Shown here: positions 37,646 through 46,864 of the stretch, piece after piece
How positions within the stretch are numbered: the first letter of the stretch is position 1
How the letters are laid out: each line of letters begins with the position of its first letter
Assembly: GCA_001898835.1 (NCBI GenBank)
Contig: MKVM01000003.1
Location: 186,001-250,000 of the forward strand
DNA: 64,000 bases
Direction: 5' to 3'
Source of the DNA: Micrococcales bacterium 72-143
GTDB taxonomy: Bacteria; Actinomycetota; Actinomycetes; Actinomycetales; Microbacteriaceae
Position numbers and translations under genes: made by a program
The notes under the pieces: model-generated
What the model was told of the DNA's origin: nothing
The model's input: only the letters and a program-made list of their open reading frames with translations
The model's database searches: none

Positions 37646-37676
37646 GGATGCGGGGTTTCGATTTACTTTAGTGGTT

Positions 37677-37709
37677 GGTCTCGATACGCGCCTGCGGCGC
37701 TACTCGACC
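37677..37709. repeat. Palindromic intergenic repeat, copy 2 (GGTCTCGATACGC ... CTACTCGACC)
   Basis: A short version of the 12571-12652 element: GGTCTCGATACGC, a GCGCC-TGC-GGCGC hairpin (37688-37700), then CTACTCGACC. It lies 14 bases downstream of the fusA stop. The same end words in two distant operon gaps mark a dispersed repeat family. Confidence 0.65.
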
Positions 37710-37722
37710 GACCGGGGGACGA

Positions 37723-39837
37723 TTACTCGCCCTTGCTCTTCTGGACGATCTCGTCCGCCACGGCCTTGGGGACCTCGGCGTAGGAGTCGAACTGCATGGA
37801 GTAGACGGCACGCCCGGACGTCTTCGACCGAAGGTCGCCGACGTAGCCGAACATCTCCGAGAGCGGCACGAGGGCGCGCACGACCTTGACGCCGGTCGCA
37901 TCCTCCATGGCCTGGATCTGGCCGCGCCGCGAGTTCAGGTCGCCGATGACGTCGCCCATGTACTCCTCGGGCGTGCGCACCTCGACCGCCATGAGCGGCT
38001 CGAGCAGAACGGGGCTCGCCTTGCGCGCGGCCTCCTTGTAGGCCATCGAGCCGGCGATCTTGAACGCCATCTCCGAGGAGTCGACGTCGTGCGAGGCGCC
38101 GTCGACGAGCGTCGCCTTGACGCCCACCGTCGGGAAGCCGGCGAGCACGCCGACCTGCATCGCGTCCTGGATGCCGTGGTCCACCGAGGGGATGTACTCG
38201 CGCGGAACGCGACCACCGGTGACGGCGTTCACGAACTCGTAGGAGGTCTCCGGGGTCACCTCGAGCGGCTCGAGGGTGATCTGGACCTTGGCGAACTGGC
38301 CGGAGCCACCCGTCTGCTTCTTGTGCGTGTAGTCGTACTTCTCGACCGTCTTGCGGATGGTCTCGCGGTACGCCACCTGCGGCTTGCCGACGTTCGCCTC
38401 CACGTTGAACTCGCGCTTCATGCGGTCCACGAGGATGTCGAGGTGCAGCTCGCCCATGCCCTTGATGACGGTCTGGCCGGTCTCGACGTTCTGCTCGGTG
38501 CGGAACGTCGGGTCCTCCTCGGCGAGCTTCTGGATCGCCGTGCCGAGCTTCTCCTGGTCGGCCTTCGTCTTGGGCTCGATCGCGACCTCGATGACGGGCT
38601 CCGGGAAGGTCATCGACTCGAGGATGATCGGGTGCGCCGAGTCGCTCAGGGTGTCACCGGTGGTGGTGTCCTTGAGGCCGATGACGGCGTAGATGTGGCC
38701 CGCGGTGACCGAGGGCACCGGGATCTCCTTGTTGGCGTGCATCTGGAAGATCTTCCCGATGCGCTCCTTCTTGCCCTTGGTCGAGTTGATGACCGCGGCG
38801 CCCGACTCGAGCGCGCCCGAGTAGACGCGGATGTAGGTGAGACGGCCGAAGAACGGGTGCACCGCGATCTTGGAGACGAGCGCCGAGAACGGCTCCTTGG
38901 CATCCGCCTTGCGCTCGAGCACGACCTCGGCGTCCTTGACGTCGTGACCCTGCACCGGCGGCACGTCGAGCGGGCTCGGCAGGAAGTCGATGACGGCGTC
39001 GAGCATGGGCTGCACGCCGCGGTTCTTGAACGCGGAGCCGCAGAGCACGGGGTAGATCTCGGAGGCGATGGTGAGCTTGCGGATGGCGCCCTTGATCTCG
39101 GCGACCGTGAGCTCCTCGCCGCCGAAGTACTTCTCGAGCAGCGCGTCGTCGGTCTCGGCGACGGTCTCGAGCAGGAGGGCGCGGTACTCCTCGGCCTTCG
39201 CCTGGAGGTCGGCGGGGATCTCCTGCACCTCGTACTTCGCGCCCATGGTCACGTCGCCCTTGGCGTCGCCGGGCCACACGAGGGCGCGCATCTCGATCAG
39301 GTCGACGACGCCGACGAAGTCGGACTCCGCACCGATCGGGAGCTGCAGCACGAGCGGCTTCGCGCCGAGGCGGCTGATGATCGTGTCGACCGTGAAGTAG
39401 AAGTCGGCGCCGAGCTTGTCCATCTTGTTGACGAAGCAGATGCGCGGGACGTTGTACTTGTCGGCCTGACGCCACACGGTCTCGGACTGGGGCTCCACGC
39501 CCTCCTTGCCGTCGAACACGGCGACCGCGCCATCGAGGATGCGGAGCGAGCGCTCCACCTCGACCGTGAAGTCCACGTGACCGGGGGTGTCGATGATGTT
39601 GATCTGGTTCTTGTTCCAGAAGCAGGTGACCGCGGCGGAGGTGATGGTGATGCCGCGCTCCTTCTCCTGCTCCATCCAGTCGGTCGTCGAGGCGCCGTCG
39701 TGCGTCTCGCCGATCTTGTGGTTCACGCCCGTGTAGAAGAGGATGCGCTCGGTCGTCGTCGTCTTGCCGGCATCGATGTGCGCCATGATGCCGATGTTGC
39801 GGACCTTCGTGAGGTCGGTGAGCACGTCTTGTGCCAC
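37723..39837 (-). CDS. fusA: Elongation factor G
   Basis: GTPase that drives ribosomal translocation and, with RRF, recycling. 704 residues: P-loop AHIDAGKT at 19-26, [30 protein letters not shown]; later domains with [20 protein letters not shown] and the C-terminal [20 protein letters not shown]. Starts with GTG. Third gene of the str operon, 87 bases after rpsG. Confidence 0.98.
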   Translation of the reverse strand: MAQDVLTDLTKVRNIGIMAHIDAGKTTTTERILFYTGVNHKIGETHDGASTTDWMEQEKERGITITSAAVTCFWNKNQINIIDTPGHVDFTVEVERSLRILDGAVAVFDGKEGVEPQSETVWRQADKYNVPRICFVNKMDKLGADFYFTVDTIISRLGAKPLVLQLPIGAESDFVGVVDLIEMRALVWPGDAKGDVTMGAKYEVQEIPADLQAKAEEYRALLLETVAETDDALLEKYFGGEELTVAEIKGAIRKLTIASEIYPVLCGSAFKNRGVQPMLDAVIDFLPSPLDVPPVQGHDVKDAEVVLERKADAKEPFSALVSKIAVHPFFGRLTYIRVYSGALESGAAVINSTKGKKERIGKIFQMHANKEIPVPSVTAGHIYAVIGLKDTTTGDTLSDSAHPIILESMTFPEPVIEVAIEPKTKADQEKLGTAIQKLAEEDPTFRTEQNVETGQTVIKGMGELHLDILVDRMKREFNVEANVGKPQVAYRETIRKTVEKYDYTHKKQTGGSGQFAKVQITLEPLEVTPETSYEFVNAVTGGRVPREYIPSVDHGIQDAMQVGVLAGFPTVGVKATLVDGASHDVDSSEMAFKIAGSMAYKEAARKASPVLLEPLMAVEVRTPEEYMGDVIGDLNSRRGQIQAMEDATGVKVVRALVPLSEMFGYVGDLRSKTSGRAVYSMQFDSYAEVPKAVADEIVQKSKGE

Positions 39838-39924
39838 GGGGTGTTCCTTCTTTCGGGAAGTGAGCGGTTCGGTGGGCCCGGATGCTGCGGCCGGGAGGCT
39901 ACAGCATCCGGGCGACCGGCGGGT

Positions 39925-40316
39925 TTACCAGCGGTAGTGGGCGAAGGCCTTGTTCGACTCGGCCATCTTGTGGGTGTCCTCGCGGCGCTTGACCGCGGCA
40001 CCCAGGCCGTTCGAGGCGTCGAGGATCTCGTTCTGCAGACGCTCGGTCATCGTCTTCTCACGACGCGACTTCGAGTAGCTGACGAGCCAGCGCAGCGCGA
40101 GGTGGGGCGCACGTTGTCGAGCGCCTTCTTGAGCACGACGACCGCATCCTGGCCCGACTTGGTGGCGACGCCGTCGAGCGCGCCGTAGACGATGCGCTGG
40201 GCGAGGTCCTTCTTGCCGTCGAGGAGGATCTTGTTGACGAGCTGGCTGACGATCTGGGCGCCGTAGATCGGGTCGTTGACGACCGGGCGCTTCGGGGCGG
40301 GTCCCTTGCGAGGCAT
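39925..40316 (-). pseudogene. rpsG: 30S ribosomal protein S7, disrupted by internal deletion and frameshift
   Basis: uS7 nucleates the head of the small subunit and is essential. Here the N-terminal part is normal up to [14 protein letters not shown] (about residue 72), then the frame changes to nonsense and stops at 40047. The normal C-terminal part resumes in another frame right at the junction near 40102 ([20 protein letters not shown], ending NKAFAHYRW at 39925). The 26-odd residues that should lie between (the EVRSRRVGGSTYQVPVEV region) are missing. Total length 392 bases against 471 for a 156-residue S7: a 79-base loss, not a multiple of three. An assembly or sequencing error is the simplest explanation. 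Confidence 0.9.
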
Positions 40317-40321
40317 CTTCC

Positions 40322-40690
40322 TTAACCCTTCTTCGCGCCGTAGCGGCTACGGGCCTGCTTGCGGTTCTTGACGGCCTGCGTGTCGAGGGCGCCGCGGACG
40401 ATCTTGTAGCGCACGCCGGGGAGGTCCTTCACACGACCGCCGCGGACGAGCACCATCGAGTGCTCCTGCAGGTTGTGGCCCTCGCCGGGGATGTAGGCGG
40501 TGACCTCGGTGCCGTTGGAGAGCTTCACGCGGGCGACCTTGCGGAGGGCCGAGTTCGGCTTCTTCGGGGTGGTCGTGTACACACGGGTGCACACGCCGCG
40601 CTGCTGCGGGTTGGCCTTGAGGGCCGGTGCCTTGGTCTTGGTGACCTTCGGCGTGCGGCCCTTGCGGACCAGCTGCTGAATGGTGGGCAA
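40322..40690 (-). CDS. rpsL: 30S ribosomal protein S12
   Basis: uS12, at the decoding centre, the target of streptomycin-resistance mutations. 122 residues from a TTG start: [40 protein letters not shown], then [20 protein letters not shown]. The lysines known for resistance changes (PKKPNS and RVKDLP) are wild type. TTG is chosen because AAGGAG lies six bases upstream and the product then matches the family exactly. First gene of the str operon. Confidence 0.97.
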   Translation of the reverse strand: MPTIQQLVRKGRTPKVTKTKAPALKANPQQRGVCTRVYTTTPKKPNSALRKVARVKLSNGTEVTAYIPGEGHNLQEHSMVLVRGGRVKDLPGVRYKIVRGALDTQAVKNRKQARSRYGAKKG

Positions 40691-40922
40691 AAGTGCTCCT
40701 TGCTCACGCTGCACGGTGACAGCTTGATGGTGGATCCATCGGGACCCGTCACCTCTCGGAGAACTCCGCGAGGACCGCAGACGGGCATGCCGTGGGGGTC
40801 AGCCGCGACGGGTGCCGGGGCCTGGCCCTGTGCCGCATCCGACCCGCTCCCGCGCCACGACGCACTCCACCGGAGCGACTCTCAAGGCATGGGGAACGTG
40901 CGCGAATGCACACACGCGATCA

Positions 40923-40951
40923 AGTGTACCCGCGCGCGTAATCTGCCGCAA
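40923..40951 (-). promoter_or_regulatory. Promoter of the str operon with long leader
   Basis: On the minus strand TTGCGG (40951-40946), a 17-base spacer, then TACACT (40928-40923): a good -35/-10 pair. Transcription would start near 40916, giving a leader of about 225 bases to rpsL. I see no gene in the 342-base gap 40691-41032; its left part is this leader and its right part holds the pilus-operon terminator. Confidence 0.65.
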
Positions 40952-40982
40952 TGTGAGGTCAGGGGACCGCGGGCAGGAGGAA

Positions 40983-41018
40983 GCCGGCGGCCGCGACGGG
41001 AGGGACGCGGCCGCCGGC
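40983..41018 (-). terminator. Terminator at the end of the pilus operon
   Basis: GCCGGCGGCCGCG (40983-40995) pairs perfectly with CGCGGCCGCCGGC (41006-41018) around ten bases, 15 bases past the pilO stop. The 13-bp GC stem separates the pilus operon from the rpsL promoter. Confidence 0.7.
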
Positions 41019-41032
41019 GGTCTGTGCGCCCG

Positions 41033-41722
41033 CTAGCCGCGGGCGGAGGGCGTCTCGCCGTCGGACGGCTCGGTTGGGGCCGTTCCCCCCTGATCGACCT
41101 GCTCGTTCTTCACGAGGGCGCCCGGCTTGACGAACACGTACATGAATCCGGAGATCTTGGTCGAGTAGGCGGTGTCGGTCGTGGACTGGTCGATACCCGT
41201 CAGCAGCACGAGCCGATCGCCGAACTGGAGCAGGTGCACGAAGTTCAGTGACTCCGCCCACCCGCCATCGACCGTCAACGAGAACGGCACGATCACGAAG
41301 TTCTTGTCCGTGATGCGGTCGTTGGTGTACGGCGGCGGCGCCTTCTCGTCGAACTGGTCATCGGCGACGGGCGCACTGTATGGGATGAACTCGTCGATCT
41401 TGAGCTCGCTGATGGTGACGCCGTTCGCGGCCGCGAGCGCGTCGAGACCACGGATGAAGCGCTGACTGTCGACCTTGCCCGGGATCAACTCCTCGTAATC
41501 GCTCGCGAGCGACTGATATTCATCCACATCGCTCTTCGCGAGCTGCAGTTGAGCGATCTCAGCCTCAAGTCCGTCGTTGACCGCTCGGGCGGCCCTGCGG
41601 TCGGCGTCCGCGCTCGCCTGCTGCTGGAGCAGCGGTGCCACGCCGAGGAAGTACCCGCCAGCCACGAGGGCGATCACCACGACGACGGTGATCAGGGCCC
41701 AGATCTGGGTTCCGACCTTCAC
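41033..41722 (-). CDS. pilO: Type IV pilus assembly protein, PilO-like
   Basis: Inner-membrane alignment protein of the type IV pilus machine, working with PilM and PilN. 229 residues: one N-terminal membrane helix (residues 6-30), a coiled-coil stretch (about 35-80, ALLQQQASADADRRAARAV region), then a compact domain. Identification rests on this architecture and on the position after pilM-pilN; the sequence itself is diverged. The C-terminal 25 residues are hydrophilic. Last gene of the operon, overlapping pilN by four bases. Confidence 0.75.
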   Translation of the reverse strand: MKVGTQIWALITVVVVIALVAGGYFLGVAPLLQQQASADADRRAARAVNDGLEAEIAQLQLAKSDVDEYQSLASDYEELIPGKVDSQRFIRGLDALAAANGVTISELKIDEFIPYSAPVADDQFDEKAPPPYTNDRITDKNFVIVPFSLTVDGGWAESLNFVHLLQFGDRLVLLTGIDQSTTDTAYSTKISGFMYVFVKPGALVKNEQVDQGGTAPTEPSDGETPSARG

Positions 41723-42456
41723 TTGTCCGTCTCCTCATCGTCGGAGCTCGACGCGGACTTGCCGATCTGATCGGCCCGCGCCGCCTCTTTCTTCATTCGG
41801 TTCGAATAGGCATCGGCGTTGATGTGCATCGTGATGTCGACGGTGTAGGTCCCGTCGTCGAGGCGCACAACGCTGCCGGGCACCGCGTCGACGTAGCCGG
41901 GGAGATCCGTCAGCCGGTCCAGCCAGGCCGGCACCTCGGGCAGGCCCGGGCTGACGGCCGTGAAGGTGAGCGTCCCGATGCGCGGCCCCTCGAGGGGCAC
42001 GTTCGATTGCGGGTAGGCGGTGAGGATCGACGACGACTCGATCTTGAACACGTCGAGACGGACACCTTCGGGCAGCGACGCCTGTACCTTACCGAGATAG
42101 TCGAGCAGGTCGATCTCGGTGGACCCGCCGACCTGAATCGCGGCTGCGCCGATCGCCACGTCGCTCATGGCGTCCTGCACCTCCTGGTATTCGGCCTTCT
42201 GGGCCTGAAGCGCCGCCGTGCGCGAGGTCTCCGCGGCCGCCGCGAGGGAGGCGCTGATCGAGTAGTACCAGGTGGCGCCGATGCCGACGATCACGAGCAT
42301 GGCGACGGCGAACATGGTCAGTCGCAACCCGCGCTGCACGCCGAGCTGCCTGTTGCGTTCTCCGAGCTCTGGCGGCATGAGCGACACCCGCGGCGCGAGT
42401 GCCACGGGAGCGGAACCCTTCCGGGTACCGCTGTCGCGTCCCTTCCCGGCGCTCAT
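41719..42456 (-). CDS. pilN: Type IV pilus assembly protein, PilN-like
   Basis: 245 residues: a short cytoplasmic N-terminus containing SLMPPELGERNRQ, reminiscent of the PilN peptide that PilM binds (INLLP-like), then a membrane helix (about 46-67), a coiled coil (AAETSRTAALQAQKAEYQEV), and a ferredoxin-like external domain. The family is confirmed by position between pilM and pilO and four-base overlaps with both. In monoderm bacteria it aligns the platform, since there is no outer membrane or PilQ. Confidence 0.78.
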   Translation of the reverse strand: MSAGKGRDSGTRKGSAPVALAPRVSLMPPELGERNRQLGVQRGLRLTMFAVAMLVIVGIGATWYYSISASLAAAAETSRTAALQAQKAEYQEVQDAMSDVAIGAAAIQVGGSTEIDLLDYLGKVQASLPEGVRLDVFKIESSSILTAYPQSNVPLEGPRIGTLTFTAVSPGLPEVPAWLDRLTDLPGYVDAVPGSVVRLDDGTYTVDITMHINADAYSNRMKKEAARADQIGKSASSSDDEETDK

Positions 42457-43502
42457 GCTTTGCTCCCGAGGGTCAGTCCGGCGGCGACGGCGATTCCGGC
42501 GCCTCCGCCCGAGATCTGATCCTGCGCGACCGTACGCGCGATCGCGAGCCGCTCGAGCGGCTGCGGTGCACGCACGGGAATGCGGGTCGCGTCGGCGAGC
42601 GCCGTCGGGAAGCCGTTGAGTTCCGCACCCCCGCCTGAGAGCAGGATTCGTTCGACGGCCGCTCCGGGTCGGCTCGAAAGGTAGAAGCTGAGCGTGTTGC
42701 GGATCGCGACGACGAGGTCCCCCGTCGACTCGTAGATCACCTCGAACGCGGGGCGCAGTTCGGGCCCGGCACCTTGCGTGGCGAGGCCGAAGCGGCGCTT
42801 CACCTGCTCAGCCTGATACTCGTCCATGCCCAGCCGCGAGACGAGCGCGCGATTGATGTCGTCGCTGCCGTTCTGGATGATTCGCACGAACTGCGGGATG
42901 CCGTCGATCGCGATCGTGACCATCGTGGTCGCGGCGCCGACGTGCACGAGCGCGACGGACCCGGTCGCCGAGGGTCCGACGAGCAGGGCGCGGCTGAGCG
43001 CGAACGGGATGAGGTCCACGTCGACCGGTTCGAGCTTCGCAGCCTCGACCGCCTCGACCATCGTCAGGACGCTTTCCTTGATCGCCGCGACCAGCAGCCC
43101 CTGGATGACGGGCTGCCCATCCTCCTCGGCCTGCGCGATCGGGTAGAAATCGAGCAGCGCCTCGTTCACCGGCACGGGCAGGATGTCCTGCACCTGGAAC
43201 GGAAGCGACTCGCGGATGCGGCCGATGGGCGCCGGAGGCACCGACATCTCACGGACCAGAACGCGGGCGTTTCCGACGCCCACGATCACCTTGCGGGTCT
43301 TGAACCCCGCCTGTGACCACAGCTGCCTGAGCGCGGCGACGACGGTGTCCTTCTCGAGCACCTCGCCGCGGTCGACCGCCGATGTCGGCACCGCGATCTG
43401 GTGATATCTCACCAGAGTCGGACGCGCACCTGCTGCGCCGAGCACCTCGGCAGCACGGATCACCCCCCGACCGAAGTCGAGCCCCACAATGGTCGATGCC
43501 AT
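42453..43502 (-). CDS. pilM: Type IV pilus assembly ATPase-like protein PilM
   Basis: Actin-fold cytoplasmic protein that forms a ring with PilN's N-terminus. 349 residues: MASTIVGLDFGRGVIRAAEV (phosphate-1 loop), SVPPAPIGRIRESLPFQVQD, VALVHVGAATTMVTIAIDG (phosphate-2) and VERILLSGGGAELNGFPTAL (adenosine site), the complete PilM/FtsA set. The ATG at 43502 gives the standard start. 34 bases after the peptidase gene. Confidence 0.9.
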   Translation of the reverse strand: MASTIVGLDFGRGVIRAAEVLGAAGARPTLVRYHQIAVPTSAVDRGEVLEKDTVVAALRQLWSQAGFKTRKVIVGVGNARVLVREMSVPPAPIGRIRESLPFQVQDILPVPVNEALLDFYPIAQAEEDGQPVIQGLLVAAIKESVLTMVEAVEAAKLEPVDVDLIPFALSRALLVGPSATGSVALVHVGAATTMVTIAIDGIPQFVRIIQNGSDDINRALVSRLGMDEYQAEQVKRRFGLATQGAGPELRPAFEVIYESTGDLVVAIRNTLSFYLSSRPGAAVERILLSGGGAELNGFPTALADATRIPVRAPQPLERLAIARTVAQDQISGGGAGIAVAAGLTLGSKA

Positions 43503-43536
43503 TGGTTCCCCCCTGTTTCCTCCCGTTGATCCCGCG

Positions 43537-44364
43537 TCAGCCGAGGCCGACTGCCGCGAGGTAGCCGGCGGCGATAGCCTCGCCGCCGGCGATTCCGATC
43601 CAGGCTCCCGCGAACATCCAGGGCCCGAACGGCACGCGACGGTCCGCAACGGACCGCCGGATGATGAGCACGATCGCCCCCGCGATCGCCCCGACCGCGA
43701 ACGCCGCCATGACCCCCACCGCGAGCTGCGCCCATCCGAGCGCACCGAGGTAGAGCCCGAGGACACCCGCGAGCTTGACGTCGCCCATCCCCATCCCGCG
43801 CGGGCTGATGAGCGCCAACGCGAGATAGAAGGCGAACGAACCGAGCGCTCCGACGAGCGCCGAGATGAGAAGCTCCGCATGCCCGCCGAGCAGCAGCGCG
43901 GGCACCAGCAGCACGACACCCGCGATGACCACGAAGGCCAAGATGCGGTTCGGGAGCCGGCGCAGTTCGAAGTCGATGGCCGACAGGCTGACCGTCGCCC
44001 CGGCGAGCACGAGAAAGGCGAACAACTCAAGTGTGGCGCCGACCACGGCGGCCGCACCCCGCGCTTCGGCGATCGCGGGCGCGAAGAACAGCGCGACGAG
44101 CACGAAGGCGACCCCTGTAAACACCTCCACGAGCGGGTAGCGAGCGGAGATCGGCATCCGGCACTCGCGACAGCGGCGGCCAAGGGCAAGCCACGACAGC
44201 ACCGGCACGTTGTCACGCGCCCCGATGTGCATCTCGCATCCGGGGCACGCCGAGGGCGGATGTACGACGGAGAGGGCACGTGGCACGCGGTAGATAACGA
44301 CGTTGAGGAACGATCCAATCGAAAGCCCCGTGACCCCCGCGAAGGTGGCGATGAGGGGCGTCAT
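43537..44364 (-). CDS. pilD: Prepilin peptidase (leader peptidase/N-methylase)
   Basis: Membrane aspartyl protease that removes the leader of prepilins and methylates the new N-terminus. 275 residues: GLSIGSFLNVVIYRVPRALS, zinc-binding Cys40, Cys43, Cys65 and Cys68 (CPGC ... CREC), then Asp131 in LSAIDFELRRLPN and Asp195 in GMGMGDVKLAG, the two catalytic aspartates. Eight or so membrane helices. Both enzyme halves are intact. Four-base overlap with the upstream minor pilin gene. Confidence 0.95.
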   Translation of the reverse strand: MTPLIATFAGVTGLSIGSFLNVVIYRVPRALSVVHPPSACPGCEMHIGARDNVPVLSWLALGRRCRECRMPISARYPLVEVFTGVAFVLVALFFAPAIAEARGAAAVVGATLELFAFLVLAGATVSLSAIDFELRRLPNRILAFVVIAGVVLLVPALLLGGHAELLISALVGALGSFAFYLALALISPRGMGMGDVKLAGVLGLYLGALGWAQLAVGVMAAFAVGAIAGAIVLIIRRSVADRRVPFGPWMFAGAWIGIAGGEAIAAGYLAAVGLG

Positions 44365-46184
44365 GTGCGCGGCGCCCCGGAGGCGTCGAAGGCCGACGGC
44401 ACGCCCGCGATCTGGCTGGTGCTGTAGGTGGTCGAGGTCGGAGTGAGGTACTTGGGCGGCGCGGAGTACGTCAACCGCGCGTCGTAGTTGTAGTCCTTCG
44501 CGTACCCCGTCGAGATGCTCGTCGACGTGCCGGTTCCCACGGGACCGCGGAACTTCTGGGCCATGCTGCCCACGATCTTGAGCGTGCCGCGCGGGGACCC
44601 GACATTGTAGTTCTGGACCTGAATGGTGTGCGCGACCGACAAGAGCGACGCGTTGATAGTCCGGTTGTTCCCGAGCAACGCGCTGTTGCTCGAGTTCATG
44701 GGGTTCCAGACCCAGATGGCGTTCTGTCCGACGACGCCGATCATGTCTTCGACGGGATTGGCGTATCCGATGTCACCCGTGACGTAGACGTAGTTCTCAG
44801 CGGCGACGGTCATGCGGCCCGAGAGCGTGCCCTTGATATAGAGGTCACCGTTCTTGCATCCGTAGGCCGGCGTCGTCGAGGTCGAACTGGACGGGATCAC
44901 CTCGTTCGCCATCGGGAACCGCTGCGTGGCGGAGGTGACGTTCGTCGTCGAGCCGATGTACCATGCCGAACTCGCGCTCGTGCCCGTGCAGCTGAAGTTG
45001 TTGTAGCGGAACGTGCTCGTACCGAGTGCCGTAGTGGGATAGTTCGGGTCGGTGGTCGACGACGGGATGTTCTGCACGAAAAGCAGATTGAGGTCGAGCA
45101 CCGGGATGGTCGCGCCGCCGGTGCTGCCGAGCTGTCCCGCCGCGGTGCCCGGCGCCCCGCACTTCGCGGGAGTCGTCGCTCCCGCGGCGGTCGCCGCGAC
45201 CTGGGTCTTGCGCGTGAACGGGGACCACACGGTCATGGTTCCGTTGGCGTTGAGCTGAATCACGGTCGGACCGGTGTAAAGGCAGCCGGGGTCGGGTACC
45301 TCGGACGGCAGATCGTTGCGCGCCTCCTTCCTCATCTCCGAGTTGGTCGCGGGCATCAAGATCGCCCCAACCTTGACGGGCACGCCCGCCCCGAAGGTGG
45401 GCGCGCTGCAGCCGCTCGCGGTCCCATAAAGCGGGCTCGTCGTGCTCGCCGTCGTGACGGCGCCCTTGAACGTCGCCGAGCACAGGTACAGCCGGTCGTT
45501 CGTGTGGACCTTGCCCTTGATGACGTCGCTTCCCGCGAACTGGATGTCGGCACAATTGGGTGAGCCGGACCCGTAGCCCGGGACCCCCGAGGTCTTCTGC
45601 GGAGGACGGTTCCACCAGTAATTGGCGCAGTAGTCGTCGTTGCCGCTGGTGACGAGCGGATCGGAGGTCTCGAAGTCGGTGAAGTAGACGAAGTCGCTGA
45701 ACCCGTCCTGGCGCAGGTCGGCAATCACCGAGCGGGTCTGCTCGCCCACGAGGCCTGTCGCCCGGAGCCGGATCACGCCGGTCGACGGGTAGCGGGAGGT
45801 CTCGACCTCATAGCGGAACTTCGCTTTGCCTCCCGAACCGGGCACGGTAGCCCAGTCCGACCCCGCGGTGATGTTGAAAGCGGGGTTCGCGTTACTGCCG
45901 CTCGGCAGGCTCAGCCCAGTGCTCGCCGCGCTGAAGGGGGATGCCGGATTGCCGAACTTGACATAGCTGGGGTCGTTCGCCACGCGGCTCGAGTAGTCCT
46001 CGACGCCCGCGTATGCCGCCGCGAGAGCCGCGTTCCAGTCGGTCTCGGTGTCGGCCTTCCGCTCGCCCGACACGGTCGACGCGAGCGTGGTCGCGGCGAT
46101 GAGCACCAGCACGAGGCCAATTCCCAGCACGAGCGGGAGAACGTAGCCGTCTTCGCGGCGCAGCAGTCGTCGCAGCATTGTCAA
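44361..46184 (-). CDS. Large PilX/GspK-like minor pilin
   Basis: 607 residues with a prepilin N-terminus: short basic leader ending RREDG13, then the hydrophobic helix YVLPLVLGIGLVLVLIAATT. Mature position 5 is Leu, not the usual Glu, as in GspK/PilX-type tip pilins. The following exported region is Ser/Thr/Asn/Gly-rich, with cysteine pairs (YCANYWWN, CADIQF, CSATFK, CSAPTF) suggesting disulphides. It is much larger than most PilX proteins. Its bases look less GC-rich than those of neighbouring housekeeping genes. Likely pilus tip or adhesive subunit (inference). Confidence 0.7.
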   Translation of the reverse strand: MTMLRRLLRREDGYVLPLVLGIGLVLVLIAATTLASTVSGERKADTETDWNAALAAAYAGVEDYSSRVANDPSYVKFGNPASPFSAASTGLSLPSGSNANPAFNITAGSDWATVPGSGGKAKFRYEVETSRYPSTGVIRLRATGLVGEQTRSVIADLRQDGFSDFVYFTDFETSDPLVTSGNDDYCANYWWNRPPQKTSGVPGYGSGSPNCADIQFAGSDVIKGKVHTNDRLYLCSATFKGAVTTASTTSPLYGTASGCSAPTFGAGVPVKVGAILMPATNSEMRKEARNDLPSEVPDPGCLYTGPTVIQLNANGTMTVWSPFTRKTQVAATAAGATTPAKCGAPGTAAGQLGSTGGATIPVLDLNLLFVQNIPSSTTDPNYPTTALGTSTFRYNNFSCTGTSASSAWYIGSTTNVTSATQRFPMANEVIPSSSTSTTPAYGCKNGDLYIKGTLSGRMTVAAENYVYVTGDIGYANPVEDMIGVVGQNAIWVWNPMNSSNSALLGNNRTINASLLSVAHTIQVQNYNVGSPRGTLKIVGSMAQKFRGPVGTGTSTSISTGYAKDYNYDARLTYSAPPKYLTPTSTTYSTSQIAGVPSAFDASGAPRT

Positions 46185-46864
46185 CCCTCCGTAAGCCCGA
46201 GATCCATGTTGGGCATGCCGATCGTGTTGTCGAGCACAACGACCTCGTGCGACTTGTCGGCGCGCACCTTCACGTAGAAGCGCACCGAAGTGACAGCGGC
46301 CCGCTCGGTGGCCGTCAGGCTGCCGCCCGCGCCGAGCTGAGCACCCGCCGCGTTGTAGTACCGGAAAAGCGGCTCGGCCGAGGAGTTGACCACGACGTTG
46401 CCGAGCACGCGCTTGACGGCGGGCGCCGTCGACATAGCCGGGAACACCGCATAGCCGTTGACGTTCGTCGAATGCCAGGTCTCCTCGATCATGCGGCCCG
46501 AGGCGTCGATCGAGTAGCGCAGGCGCTGAGGCAATTCAAAGCTCGGCCCGGCGTCGGTGTAGGTGATAACCGTCACCGAGGTCTTCGTGCCGTCGACGAT
46601 CGCGGCCTCGGGGTTCGGTGACGTCGCCACCGCGTTGCGCACGGCGGCGCGGATGGACGTCGAGACGACATTCATGATGTTGCTCGCGTCGGCGGTGGAC
46701 TTGCGGGTGTCCATGGCGTGCATGGTCTGCATGCTCACGGTCGTGAAGAAGGTGACGGCGATCGTCATGAGCAGCGAACTCAGCATCATGACGACGAGCA
46801 CCTCGACGAGAGTGATGCCGTCTTCCTCGCGAGCAGGGCGGAGGCGGTTGAATCGCGGCATCAT
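46181..46864 (-). CDS. PilW-like minor pilin
   Basis: 227 residues. Leader ends REEDG16, followed by ITLVEVLVVMMLSSLLMTIA with Glu at mature position 5: a class III prepilin signal. Beyond the helix, a globular domain (about 60-220) without obvious motifs; MQTMHAMDTRKSTADASNIM forms the end of the helix. Four-base overlaps with both neighbouring minor pilin genes show tight coupling. Expected at the pilus tip to prime assembly. Confidence 0.75.
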   Translation of the reverse strand: MMPRFNRLRPAREEDGITLVEVLVVMMLSSLLMTIAVTFFTTVSMQTMHAMDTRKSTADASNIMNVVSTSIRAAVRNAVATSPNPEAAIVDGTKTSVTVITYTDAGPSFELPQRLRYSIDASGRMIEETWHSTNVNGYAVFPAMSTAPAVKRVLGNVVVNSSAEPLFRYYNAAGAQLGAGGSLTATERAAVTSVRFYVKVRADKSHEVVVLDNTIGMPNMDLGLTEG

